This document shows, piece by piece, positions 29,634-37,930 of a DNA stretch of 64,000 nucleotides. The DNA is taken from NCBI RefSeq assembly GCF_017356015.1, contig NZ_JAFIQV010000022.1, forward strand, positions 1 to 64,000, in the 5' to 3' direction. How positions within the stretch are numbered: position 1 is the first letter of the stretch; every line of letters starts with the position of its first letter. The notes under the pieces are model-generated. The model did no database searches. It was not told the origin of the DNA and saw nothing but the letters and a program-made list of their open reading frames with translations. This stretch comes from Azospirillum sp. SYSU D00513. Lineage in GTDB: Bacteria; Pseudomonadota; Alphaproteobacteria; Azospirillales; Azospirillaceae. The translations under genes and the position numbers were made by a program.

Positions 29634-32408
29634 TTAGGCGAGGGCCTTGGCTTCGATCTTGGCGGCGGAGAACTTGAACTCCGGGATCTTGCCGTAGGGG
29701 TCGAGCTTGGGGTTGGTGAGGATGTTGGCGGAGGCCTCGGCGTAGCAGAAGGGGATGAAGATCAGCCCCGACGGCATGCCGTGATCCGAACGCGCCTTCA
29801 GCTCGATCGAGCCGCGCCGCGTCGTGATCCGCACCATGTCGCCCGCCTTCGCACCCACCCGCCGCAGGTCCGCCGGCGACAGATAGGCCACCGCCTCCGG
29901 CTCGATGTCGTCCAGAACCTGCGCGCGCCGCGTCATCGACCCGGTGTGCCAGTGCTCCAGCTGACGCCCCGTCGTCACCACCATCGGGTACTCCGCGTCC
30001 GGCTCCTCCGCCGGCGGGATCACGTCCGCCGGAACCAGACGCCCGCGGCTGCTCGCCGTCGGGAAGCCGTCCCCGAACACGATGTCCTGCCCAGGCTCGG
30101 TCTCCGACAGGCACGGGTAGGTCACCGACCCCTCCCGCTCCAGACGCTCCCAGCTGATGTTGTCCAGCGACGGCATCGCCTTCTTCATCTCCGCGAACAC
30201 GTCGCGCGGGTGCGAGTAGTCCCAGTTCAGACCCAGCCCGACCGCCAGCTGCTGGATGATCCACAGGTCCTGGCGCGCCTCGCCCGGCAGCGGCAGGGCG
30301 CGCCGGCCCAGCTGAACCTGGCGGTTGGTGTTGGTCACCGTCCCGTCCTTCTCCGGCCAGGCGGACGCCGGGAGCACCACGTCGGCGTATTTCGCCGTCT
30401 CGGTCAGGAAGATGTCCTGCACCACCAGATGCTCCAGCTTCGCCAGGGCGTGGCGCGCGTGCTCCACGTCCGGGTCCGACATGGCCGGGTTCTCGCCCAT
30501 CACGTACATGCCCGTCAGCTGGTCGGCATGGATCGCGTCCATGATCTCCACCACCGTCAGGCCGCGCTTGGGATCGAGCTTGGTCCCCCACAGGTCCTCG
30601 TAGAAGGCCCGCACCTTCGGGTCGTCCACCGGGCGGTAGTCCGGGTACATCATCGGGATCAGCCCGGCGTCCGACGCACCCTGCACGTTGTTCTGGCCGC
30701 GAAGCGGGTGCAGGCCCGTGCCCGGACGGCCGATCTGGCCGGTGACCAGCGCCAGCGCGATCAGGCAGCGCACGTTGTCGGTGCCGTGGATGTGCTGCGA
30801 CACGCCCATGCCCCAGAAGATGATCGAGCCCTTCGAGGAGGCGTACAGGCGCGCCACCTCGCGCAGCGTGTCCGCGGGGATGCCGCAGATCGGCTCCATG
30901 GCCTCGGGCGTGAAAGACTTCACATGCTCCTTGAGCTTCTCGAAGTCCTCCGTGTGCTCGGCCACGTAGTTGGGGTCGTGCAGCCCCTCGCTGATGATGA
31001 CGTTCAGCATGGCGTTGAGCATGGAGACGTCGCGGCCGGGCTTGAACTGCAGCATGTGCGTGGCCAGACGCTTCAAGGCCAGGCCGCGCGGGTCCATGAC
31101 GACCAGCTTGGCGCCCTTCTTGGCGGCGTTCTTGAAGAAGGTCGCGGCGACGGGGTGGTTCTCGGTCGGGTTGGAGCCGATGACGACGATCACCTCGGCG
31201 TCGAGTGCGGCCATGAAGGGGGCGGTCACGGCACCCGAGCCGATGCCCTCGATCAGCGCCGCCACCGAGGAGGCGTGGCACAGGCGCGTGCAATGGTCGA
31301 CGTTGTTGGTGCCGAAGCCGGTGCGCACCAGCTTCTGGAACAGGTAGGCCTCCTCGTTGGAGCCCTTGGCCGAGCCGAAGCCGGCCAGCGCCTGCCCGCC
31401 GCGGGTGTCGCGGATCCGCTTCAGGCCGTCAACGGCGACCTGCAAGGCCTCTTCCCAGCTGGCTTCGCGGAAATGCGTCCAGGGGTTGGCGGGGTCGAGC
31501 GTCTCCATGTCGTGCTTGGAGGCACCCGGCTTGCGGATCAGCGGCTTGGTCAGCCGGTGCGGGTGGTGGATGTAGTCGAAGCCGAAGCGGCCCTTCACGC
31601 AAAGCCGGTTCTGGTTGGCCGGCCCCTCGCGGCCCTCCACCGACAGCAGACGGTCGCCCTTGATGTTGTAGGTCAGCTGGCAGCCGACGCCGCAATAGGG
31701 GCACACGCTGTCCACCTTGCGGTCCGGCGCCTCCGAGAAGACGCCGGTCTGCAGGTCCACCTGCGTCTTGGGCATCAGCGCACCCGTCGGGCAGGCCTGC
31801 ACGCACTCGCCGCAGGCGACGCAGGTGCTGTCGCCCATGGGATCGTCGAAGTCGAAGACGATCTTCTCGTTGTGGCCGCGCAGGGCCATGCCGATGACGT
31901 CGTTGACCTGGACCTCGCGGCAGGCCCGGACGCACAGGTTGCACTGGATGCAGGCGTCGAGCTGCACCGCCATGGCCGGGTGGGAGAAGTCCTTCTCCAC
32001 CGGATGCTCGCGGCTCGGGAACCGGCTCTCCGTCACGCCGACATGGTCGGCCCATTTCCAGAACTTGGACTCGGGGTCATGGGCGCGGGCGCGCTCGGGC
32101 TGGTCGCCGACCAGAAGCTCGAAGACCAGCTTGCGGGCGCTCTTGGCGCTCTCGCTGGCGGTCTTGACCTTCATGCCGGCGACCGGCTTGCGCATGCAGG
32201 AGGGTGCGAGCACGCGCTCGCCCTCGATCTCGACCATGCAGGCGCGGCAGTTGCCGTCGGCGCGGTAGCCGGGGGCGGTCGAGTAGCACAGGTGCGGGAT
32301 CTCGGTGCCGACGCGCGTGGCGACCTGCCAGATGCTCTCGCCCGGCTGCGCCTCGACCAGCTTTCCGTCCAGCTCGAACTGGACCGACACGGGGCTCATC
32401 TGGTTCAC
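29634..32408 (-). CDS. fdh1A: NAD-dependent formate dehydrogenase, alpha (catalytic) subunit
   Basis: 924 residues. It oxidises formate to CO2 at a molybdenum or tungsten bis-MGD centre. In order: a 2Fe-2S ferredoxin domain (CYSTAPGYRADGNCRACMVE from residue 41), two 4Fe-4S clusters (CIQCNLCVRACREV; CVACGECVQACPTGA), the 4Fe-4S of the catalytic domain (CPYCGVGCQL), and the active-site Cys in DHCTRLCHASS, where some enzymes carry selenocysteine. The layout matches the tungsten-containing Fdh1 of Methylorubrum. The GTG start at 32408 overlaps the fdh1B stop as GTGA, with GGGAGG upstream, so translation is probably coupled. Confidence 0.93.
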   Translation of the reverse strand: MNQMSPVSVQFELDGKLVEAQPGESIWQVATRVGTEIPHLCYSTAPGYRADGNCRACMVEIEGERVLAPSCMRKPVAGMKVKTASESAKSARKLVFELLVGDQPERARAHDPESKFWKWADHVGVTESRFPSREHPVEKDFSHPAMAVQLDACIQCNLCVRACREVQVNDVIGMALRGHNEKIVFDFDDPMGDSTCVACGECVQACPTGALMPKTQVDLQTGVFSEAPDRKVDSVCPYCGVGCQLTYNIKGDRLLSVEGREGPANQNRLCVKGRFGFDYIHHPHRLTKPLIRKPGASKHDMETLDPANPWTHFREASWEEALQVAVDGLKRIRDTRGGQALAGFGSAKGSNEEAYLFQKLVRTGFGTNNVDHCTRLCHASSVAALIEGIGSGAVTAPFMAALDAEVIVVIGSNPTENHPVAATFFKNAAKKGAKLVVMDPRGLALKRLATHMLQFKPGRDVSMLNAMLNVIISEGLHDPNYVAEHTEDFEKLKEHVKSFTPEAMEPICGIPADTLREVARLYASSKGSIIFWGMGVSQHIHGTDNVRCLIALALVTGQIGRPGTGLHPLRGQNNVQGASDAGLIPMMYPDYRPVDDPKVRAFYEDLWGTKLDPKRGLTVVEIMDAIHADQLTGMYVMGENPAMSDPDVEHARHALAKLEHLVVQDIFLTETAKYADVVLPASAWPEKDGTVTNTNRQVQLGRRALPLPGEARQDLWIIQQLAVGLGLNWDYSHPRDVFAEMKKAMPSLDNISWERLEREGSVTYPCLSETEPGQDIVFGDGFPTASSRGRLVPADVIPPAEEPDAEYPMVVTTGRQLEHWHTGSMTRRAQVLDDIEPEAVAYLSPADLRRVGAKAGDMVRITTRRGSIELKARSDHGMPSGLIFIPFCYAEASANILTNPKLDPYGKIPEFKFSAAKIEAKALA

Positions 32409-34108
32409 AGGACGTCCTCCCGGAAATGCTTCAGCACGCTTTTCAGTGGGTTCATGGCGGCCTGGCCCAGGCCGCAGATCGAGGCGCTGGTCATCACCTG
32501 CGCCAGCTCGGTCAGCAGGGGCTCGTCCCAGGCCGGCTGGTCGACCAGCTTGACGGCCTTTTCCGTGCCGACGCGGCAGGGCGTGCACTGGCCGCAGCTC
32601 TCGTCCTCGAAAAAGGCCAGCAGGTTGCGCAGCACCGCGCGCATGTCATCCCGGTCCGACAGCACCACCACCGCGGCCGAGCCGATGAAGCAGCCGTGCT
32701 GCTCCAGCGTGCCGAAGTCCAGCGGGATGTCGGCCATGCTGGCCGGCAGGATGCCGCCGGACGCACCGCCGGGCAGGTAGCCCTTGAGGGCGTGCCCGTC
32801 GGCCATGCCGCCGCAATATTCCTCGATCAGCTCGGCCATGGTGATGCCGGCCGGGGCCAGCTTCACGCCGGGGTTCCTGACGTGGCCGGAGACGGAGAAG
32901 CTGCGCAGCCCCTTGCGCCCGTTGCGCCCGTGGCTGGCCCACCAGTCCGCACCCTTCTCGACGATGTCGCGCACCCAGAAGAGGGTCTCGACGTTGTTGA
33001 TCAGGGTGGGACGGCCGAACAGGCCGACGACCGAGGGGAAGGGCGGCTTCTGGCGCGGCAGGCCGCGCTTGCCCTCGATGCTCTCCAGCATCGCCGATTC
33101 CTCGCCGCAGATGTAGGCGCCGGCGCCGCGCCGCAGGTGGATGCGGGTGTGCGGCGACAGGCCGGCCGCCTCGACCGCCGCGATCTCGCGGGCGAGGATG
33201 GCGATGCACTGCGGGTATTCGTCGCGGATGTAGACGTAGACGTCGGTGGCCTCGACCACCCAGGCGCCGATCAGCATGCCTTCCAGGAAGCGGTGCGGGT
33301 CGGTTTCCAGATAGTGGCGGTCCTTGAAGGTGCCGGGCTCGCCCTCGTCGCCGTTGACGGCCATGAGGCGGGGGGCGGCCTCCTGGCGGACGAAGCGCCA
33401 CTTGCGCCCGGTGGGGAAGCCGGCGCCGCCCAGGCCGCGCAGGTTGGAGGATTCCAGCGCCTCGATCAGGCTGTCGGGCGTGCGCGCGCCGTCCAGGCAG
33501 GCGCGCAGCAGGCCGTAGCCGCCCTCAGCCTTGTAGGCCTCAAGCCCCGGATAGTCGGGGATGTGGGGATGGGTGTGCCCGTGGGCGACGGCCTCGGCAA
33601 CGCTGTCGGCGGTGGCATGCTCGTGCAGCGCGTGGCCGATGGCGACGGCGGGCGCGTTGTGGCAGGCACCCATGCAGGGGGCGCGCACGACGCGAACGTC
33701 CGGGCCGAGCTTGGCCGGCAGCTCCTCCAGCAGCTTTTCGCCGCCGGCCATGCAGCAGGAGAGGCTGTCGCAGACGCGCACGGTGACGGGCGGGGGCGCC
33801 TGCTCCTCGTCCATGACGATGTCGAAATGGGCGTAGAAGGAGGCGACCTCATAGACCTCGACCAGGGCCAGGCGCATCTCCGCCGCGAGTGCGGCCAGAT
33901 GGCGGGCGTGCAGGCAGTGGAAGCGGTCCTGGAGCTTGTGGAGATGCTCGATCAGCAGGTCGCGGTTGCGCGAGCCCTCGCCGAGCAGTTCCTGCACCTC
34001 GGCCAGAGCCGCCGGATCGACCTGCCGCCCCTTGGGCTGGATCCGGGTGTTCCGACGCCCGGCACCCGGATGAATGGCTTTCTTCTTCTCAGCGATGGCC
34101 GTGTCCAT
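32405..34108 (-). CDS. fdh1B: Formate dehydrogenase beta subunit, fused NuoE-NuoF type
   Basis: 567 residues. The N-terminal 160 residues are NuoE-like (2Fe-2S; CDSLSCCMAGG and CMGACHNAP). The remainder is NuoF-like: GLRGLGGAGFPTGRKW binds FMN, NGDEGEPGTFKDRHY and ICGEESAMLESIEGKRG bind NADH, and SCGQCTPCRVGT is the 4Fe-4S ligand set. It passes formate electrons to NAD+. The fusion of both parts is characteristic of Methylorubrum Fdh1B; other soluble formate dehydrogenases encode them separately. Start ATG at 34108 with GGGGGA upstream. Operator copy 7 lies about 120 bases upstream. No fdsD or fdsC homologue is seen beside it. Confidence 0.93.
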   Translation of the reverse strand: MDTAIAEKKKAIHPGAGRRNTRIQPKGRQVDPAALAEVQELLGEGSRNRDLLIEHLHKLQDRFHCLHARHLAALAAEMRLALVEVYEVASFYAHFDIVMDEEQAPPPVTVRVCDSLSCCMAGGEKLLEELPAKLGPDVRVVRAPCMGACHNAPAVAIGHALHEHATADSVAEAVAHGHTHPHIPDYPGLEAYKAEGGYGLLRACLDGARTPDSLIEALESSNLRGLGGAGFPTGRKWRFVRQEAAPRLMAVNGDEGEPGTFKDRHYLETDPHRFLEGMLIGAWVVEATDVYVYIRDEYPQCIAILAREIAAVEAAGLSPHTRIHLRRGAGAYICGEESAMLESIEGKRGLPRQKPPFPSVVGLFGRPTLINNVETLFWVRDIVEKGADWWASHGRNGRKGLRSFSVSGHVRNPGVKLAPAGITMAELIEEYCGGMADGHALKGYLPGGASGGILPASMADIPLDFGTLEQHGCFIGSAAVVVLSDRDDMRAVLRNLLAFFEDESCGQCTPCRVGTEKAVKLVDQPAWDEPLLTELAQVMTSASICGLGQAAMNPLKSVLKHFREDVL

Positions 34109-34227
34109 GGCCTGTCCCCCAACACCCAGATGATCTTGTTCGCATGGCTTTTGGCGATGCCGCGCGCCACGAGGGGACGGTGCCGCAGGCCATGCCTGCC
34201 CGCTCACCCCCTTGGTGCGCATCATAC

Positions 34228-34250
34228 GGGATGCAGTATTCCAGATAAAC
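34228..34250. promoter_or_regulatory. Candidate GntR operator, copy 7 (before fdh1BA)
   Basis: GGGATGCAGTATTCCAGATA fits the consensus with one core change (TTCC for TACC). It lies about 120 bases upstream of the fdh1B start and 69 bases behind the pqqE stop. Confidence 0.55.
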
Positions 34251-34318
34251 AGTTCGGCCCGCCAGCATTATCGACGGCGGACCGAACCTATTTTCGGGAC
34301 AGCCTGTTTCCGGGCACC

Positions 34319-35452
34319 CTATTTCCGGGTCACGTAGCCCCGGTAGGTGATCGCCTGCCCTGCCGTGCTGTCGCGCTCGGCCAGTTCGGCCACCAGCGCG
34401 TGCTTGTCGGACCGCTCGCAGATCGGGTCGGTGGCCGAGGCGTCGCCGGCGATGGCGAGCGCCTGGCAGCGGCAGCCGCCCCAATCGACCTCCTTGAACT
34501 CGCAGCCCTGGCAGGGCTCCGGCATCCAGGCGGTGCCGCGGTAGGCGGCGAAGGCCGGCCCGTCGGTCCAGATCTCGGCCAGCGAGCGGTCCTTCACCGT
34601 CTCGAAGGCGAGGTTCGGGATCGTCTCCGCCGCGTGGCAGGGCAGCACCTTGCCGCTGGGGGTGATGTTCATGAAGCGCCGGCCCCAGCCGCCCATGCAG
34701 GCCTTCGGCCGCCGCGCGTAATAGTCCGGCACCACGTAATCCACGACCAGCCGGCCCTTCAGCGAGGGCAGCCGGGCGCGGATCTTCTCGTCCATGCGGA
34801 TGAGCTGCTCGCGAGTCGGCATCAGGGCCGGGCGGTTCAGCAGCGCCCAGCCGTAATATTGGACGTTGGCGATCTCGATGCGGCCGGCGCCCAGTTCGAG
34901 CGCCAGGTCGATGAACGCCTCGGCGTGGTCGATGTTGGAGCGCTGGATCACCGCGTTGACGGTCAGCGCCACCCCAGCCGCCACCACCTCGCGCGCGGCC
35001 TTCAGCTTGCGCTCGTGCCCGCTGGGGAAGCCGGCGATGCGGTCGGCCTCCTTCGCTTCGGTGTCCTGGAAGCTGATCTGGATGTGGTGCAGCCCGGCGT
35101 CGCGCAGCCGCTCGATCCGCGCGCGGTCGAGTGCGGCGGCCGAGGTGATGAGGTTGACGTAGAGGCCGGCGCCGCTGGCGTGGGTGATCAGCTCCTCGAT
35201 GTCGCGGCGCAGCAGCGGCTCGCCGCCCGAGAAATGGACCTGGAGGACACCCATCTCGGCGGCCTCGTCCAGCACGCGCTTCCAGGTCGCGGTGTCCAGT
35301 TCGCGCGACTGCGCCTCCAGCTCCAAGGGGTTGGAGCAGTAGGGGCAGGCCAGCGGGCAGCGGTGGGTCAGCTCCGCCAGGATCGCCAGGGGCGGTTCGA
35401 GCCCGCCGCCGACGCCACAGGCCAGGGGCTTGGTTCCGGTCATCACGGTCAT
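34319..35452 (-). CDS. pqqE: PQQ biosynthesis radical SAM enzyme PqqE
   Basis: 377 residues. It links the Glu and Tyr side chains of PqqA, the first step of PQQ formation. The radical SAM cysteines are C32, C36 and C39 in THRCPLACPYCSN; FSGGEPLLRRDI follows. The C-terminal SPASM region carries the auxiliary-cluster cysteines (CMGGWGR, LPCHAAE, CQGCEFKEVDWGGCRCQA). It overlaps pqqD by four bases (ATGA), so the two partner proteins are translated together. Last gene of the pqqABCDE unit. Confidence 0.97.
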   Translation of the reverse strand: MTVMTGTKPLACGVGGGLEPPLAILAELTHRCPLACPYCSNPLELEAQSRELDTATWKRVLDEAAEMGVLQVHFSGGEPLLRRDIEELITHASGAGLYVNLITSAAALDRARIERLRDAGLHHIQISFQDTEAKEADRIAGFPSGHERKLKAAREVVAAGVALTVNAVIQRSNIDHAEAFIDLALELGAGRIEIANVQYYGWALLNRPALMPTREQLIRMDEKIRARLPSLKGRLVVDYVVPDYYARRPKACMGGWGRRFMNITPSGKVLPCHAAETIPNLAFETVKDRSLAEIWTDGPAFAAYRGTAWMPEPCQGCEFKEVDWGGCRCQALAIAGDASATDPICERSDKHALVAELAERDSTAGQAITYRGYVTRK

Positions 35453-35748
35453 GATACGAGGAATCCCCGGTTGCGGAGGTCGGTCAGGAGGTCGAGCACG
35501 TCGCTGGTGATGTCGGACCGCGGCGCGTCGAAGCTTTGCGACAGGGCGTCGATGCCCTCGGACACCGAGGCCTTGCCTTGGGCGCAGGCGCGGACGACCT
35601 CGAGCGCGATCTCATCCAGCACCAGCACCCGTTCCGGCGCCATCAGCACCCAGGAGCCGCGCGTGCGGTCCTGGCGCAGCATCACCCCCGGCGCAAGCCG
35701 GAGGTTCGCCTCTTCGGTAATGGGGGCGGCTTCGCTCATCGAGGGCAC
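35449..35748 (-). CDS. pqqD: PQQ biosynthesis peptide chaperone PqqD
   Basis: 99 residues. It binds PqqA and presents it to PqqE. The family pattern is LRLAPGVMLRQDRTRGSWVLMAPERVLVLDEIALEVVRAC followed by a small winged-helix part ending DVLDLLTDLRNRGFLV. Start is either GTG at 35748 or ATG at 35739; the second Met gives the more usual length of 96. It lies 47 bases behind pqqC and overlaps pqqE. Confidence 0.95.
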   Translation of the reverse strand: MPSMSEAAPITEEANLRLAPGVMLRQDRTRGSWVLMAPERVLVLDEIALEVVRACAQGKASVSEGIDALSQSFDAPRSDITSDVLDLLTDLRNRGFLVS

Positions 35749-35795
35749 TCTGTCGTCGGGTAGGATTCACCAGATGGGCATGGCCCGGCGGAAAG

Positions 35796-36599
35796 TCACC
35801 GGGTGAAGCGGGTCGGCTCCATGCCTTCGGGCACGAAGGCGCCCGGCGGGATCAGCCCCGGCGTCACGTATGCGTGGTGCAGCGCGTCGAGCTGCGCCCA
35901 CAGCAGCTCCGTCTTGAAGCGCAGGGCGGCGATGGACTTCACCTGCTGCTCGTACGTGCGGGCATGCTCCAGCACGTAGGACAGGCCGAAGCGCACGTCG
36001 CGCGGGGCCTCGTCCAGCCGCTTGCGGAAGTAGGACAGGGTCTGGTCGTTGGCGAACTCGTAGTTCTGCTCGAAGCCGGCGATGCGCTCCTTGTGGATCG
36101 CCGAGGCGAACAGCTCCGTCAGGGAGGAGGCGACGGCCTCCAGCGTCGTCCGGGTGGAGACGAAATGAACGTAGGCGTCCACCGCGAAGCGCGTCGCCGG
36201 CAGAATGCCCTCCAGCGAGCGGACATAGTCGCGGTCGAGCCCGAGCCCGTCGGTCAGCTTCAGCCAGCGCTCGATGCCGCCGTCCTTGCCCTCCTTCTGG
36301 CTGCCGTCCTCGTTCAGCCCGTCATGGTCGAGCACGCGGTGCAGCCATTCCCGCCGCAGCGCCGGATCGTCCATGCGCGACATCAGGGCCAGATCCTTCT
36401 TCGGGATCGACACCTGATAATAGAAGCGGTTCAGCGCCCAGGCCTGCACCTGCCCGTGGGCGAGCTTGCCGCCGTGCAGCAGCTTATGGAAGGGGTGGAG
36501 GTCGTGGTACTGGCGCTCCCCGACCTTGTAGAGTTCGGTCTCGAACTCCTCCCGCGACATCGGCGCCGATTGGGGGGAGCGGGACTCCAGGCTCGTCAT
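35796..36599 (-). CDS. pqqC: Pyrroloquinoline-quinone synthase PqqC
   Basis: 267 residues. It catalyses the final ring closure and eight-electron oxidation to PQQ without a metal. Typical segments are YHDLHPFHKLLHGGKL, NRFYYQVSIPKKDLALMSRMDD, LDHDG, FVSTRTTLEAVASSLTELFA and YFRKRLDEAPRDVRFGLSYV. It overlaps pqqB by four bases (ATGA), indicating coupled translation in the pqq operon. Confidence 0.97.
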   Translation of the reverse strand: MTSLESRSPQSAPMSREEFETELYKVGERQYHDLHPFHKLLHGGKLAHGQVQAWALNRFYYQVSIPKKDLALMSRMDDPALRREWLHRVLDHDGLNEDGSQKEGKDGGIERWLKLTDGLGLDRDYVRSLEGILPATRFAVDAYVHFVSTRTTLEAVASSLTELFASAIHKERIAGFEQNYEFANDQTLSYFRKRLDEAPRDVRFGLSYVLEHARTYEQQVKSIAALRFKTELLWAQLDALHHAYVTPGLIPPGAFVPEGMEPTRFTR

Positions 36600-37525
36600 A
36601 CCGAAAACTCCATGCCGTCGTGCGCGACCTCCCAGCCGGCCGCCTCGACCTGGCGGCGCTCCGCGGAATCCTCCAGCAGGACCGGGTTGGTGTTGTTCAA
36701 GTGAATGTAGACCTTGCGGGCGACGCCGAGCCCGTCGAAGGCGGCAAGGCTGCCATCCGGGCCGGAGATCGCCATGTGGCCCATGCGCTGGGCGGTCTTC
36801 ACGCCGGTGCCGGTGCGCGCCATCTCGTCGTCCACCCAGGTGGTGCCGTCGAAGAAGACCAGCGGCGCGCCCCGCAGCCGGTCGGCGAGCCAGCCCGGCA
36901 GGCTGGCGCAGCCCGGCATGTAGAAGAAGCTGCCGCCCCCTGCGGTGTCGGTGATGCGCACGGCCACCGTGTCCTCGGACACGGCACCGAGGTTCAGGCC
37001 AATGGATTCGTCCTCAAGGTAGAGGGCGACCTTTCCGGGAATGGCGAAGACCTCGACCTCCAGCCCCAGCCCCTCCCCGTCCGGGCCGGCCGGCTGGAAG
37101 GGCGTGCCGAGCGCCATGGCGCGGCGCGGCACCATCTCCGGCTTCAGGACCTGGAAGACGCTGTTGGCGGCGAGCACGCCCTGGACGCGGGCCGTCGCGT
37201 AGAGCGCGAAGGGCTGGCTTTCGCGCAGGGTCAGCAGGCCGGTCACATGGTCGATGTCGGCGTTGGTCAGCAGCGCCGCCGAAATCGGCGTGCCGCGGCG
37301 CTCACCCACGGCGTGCAGCGCGGGGGTGGCGAGAATCTGGGCCCTCAGATCGGGCGAGGCGTTCAGCAGCAGCCAACGCCGGCCGTCCGCCGAAACCGCA
37401 AGCGAGCTTTGAGTGCGGGGACGGGCGAGCGGATCACCCGAACGGGCGCGGCGGCAGCCTTCACAGTTGCAGTTCCACTGCGGAAAGCCGCCGCCGGCCG
37501 CGGAGCCGAGCACGATGATCTGCAT
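36596..37525 (-). CDS. pqqB: PQQ biosynthesis protein PqqB
   Basis: 309 residues of the metallo-beta-lactamase fold. It is thought to hydroxylate the PqqA-derived dipeptide. It begins MQIIVLGSAAGGGFPQWNC, with the zinc-binding CNCEGC cysteines right after, and has TNADIDHVTGLL in place of the usual HxHxDH, which is normal for PqqB. ATG at 37525 is preferred to GTG at 37531 because it gives the canonical N-terminus. It follows pqqA by 18 bases. Confidence 0.96.
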   Translation of the reverse strand: MQIIVLGSAAGGGFPQWNCNCEGCRRARSGDPLARPRTQSSLAVSADGRRWLLLNASPDLRAQILATPALHAVGERRGTPISAALLTNADIDHVTGLLTLRESQPFALYATARVQGVLAANSVFQVLKPEMVPRRAMALGTPFQPAGPDGEGLGLEVEVFAIPGKVALYLEDESIGLNLGAVSEDTVAVRITDTAGGGSFFYMPGCASLPGWLADRLRGAPLVFFDGTTWVDDEMARTGTGVKTAQRMGHMAISGPDGSLAAFDGLGVARKVYIHLNNTNPVLLEDSAERRQVEAAGWEVAHDGMEFSV

Positions 37526-37543
37526 CGTCACGGCTCAGTCGCC

Positions 37544-37624
37544 TTAGAGACCGGCGCAGGCGTACGCGTTGATTTCGCAGCCAACGGAGATCTCGGCAAC
37601 CTTGGGCTTGCGCCAAACCTTCAT
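37544..37624 (-). CDS. pqqA: PQQ precursor peptide PqqA
   Basis: 26 residues beginning MKVWRKPKVAEISVG. The crosslinked pair is Glu17 and Tyr21 in CEINAYACAG, with the obligatory three-residue spacing; these two side chains become PQQ. A GGGAGGATCTATC ribosome binding site stands right before the ATG. The gene is too short for normal gene finders. PQQ supplies the methanol dehydrogenase and other quinoproteins; the SoxYZ-like carrier and metallohydrolase at 57343-59102 belong to the same cofactor world. Confidence 0.97.
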   Translation of the reverse strand: MKVWRKPKVAEISVGCEINAYACAGL

Positions 37625-37930
37625 GATAGATCCTCCCATTTGCGTTTTCGGAGCGGCCTCGCCGCCCTAGGACGATACCCTACCCCAAGTCGGTCCGGGG
37701 TCAATATAATACTTTGGTTAGCGAACAAACATTGGCCGGGGCGGGGCGGCGGCTATGACCTGGGGCCGCCCTGCTCACTGAGCCTTCAACGCAGCAGGCT
37801 TGCCTTGCCACCGCACCTAAACAAAACTATCTTTCGTAGCTTAAAGGTACATATAGCCTTGAGGCTCCAGCTTCGGCAATGGGCGCCATTCTGTTCATCC
37901 GATTTGTCCACTTTTAGAAAGCTTGCACTT
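37625..37930. other. Promoter region of pqqA and left edge of AT-rich island
   Basis: From about 37700 the minus strand carries a TATAAT-like stretch (AGTATTATATTGACC), a possible pqq promoter. From about 37800 base composition shifts from GC-rich to AT-rich and remains so to about 39960. No gene recognised in this stretch. Confidence 0.4.

Noticed and set aside
29634-32408. Possible selenocysteine formate dehydrogenase
   Set aside because: The active-site codon encodes cysteine (LCHASS), and there is no in-frame TGA in the gene.
29520-35806. Very long plus-strand open frames (over 1000 codons) across the formate dehydrogenase and pqq genes
   Set aside because: They are antisense shadows caused by high GC; composition is Arg/His/Gly-rich without domains, while the minus strand encodes complete known enzymes.
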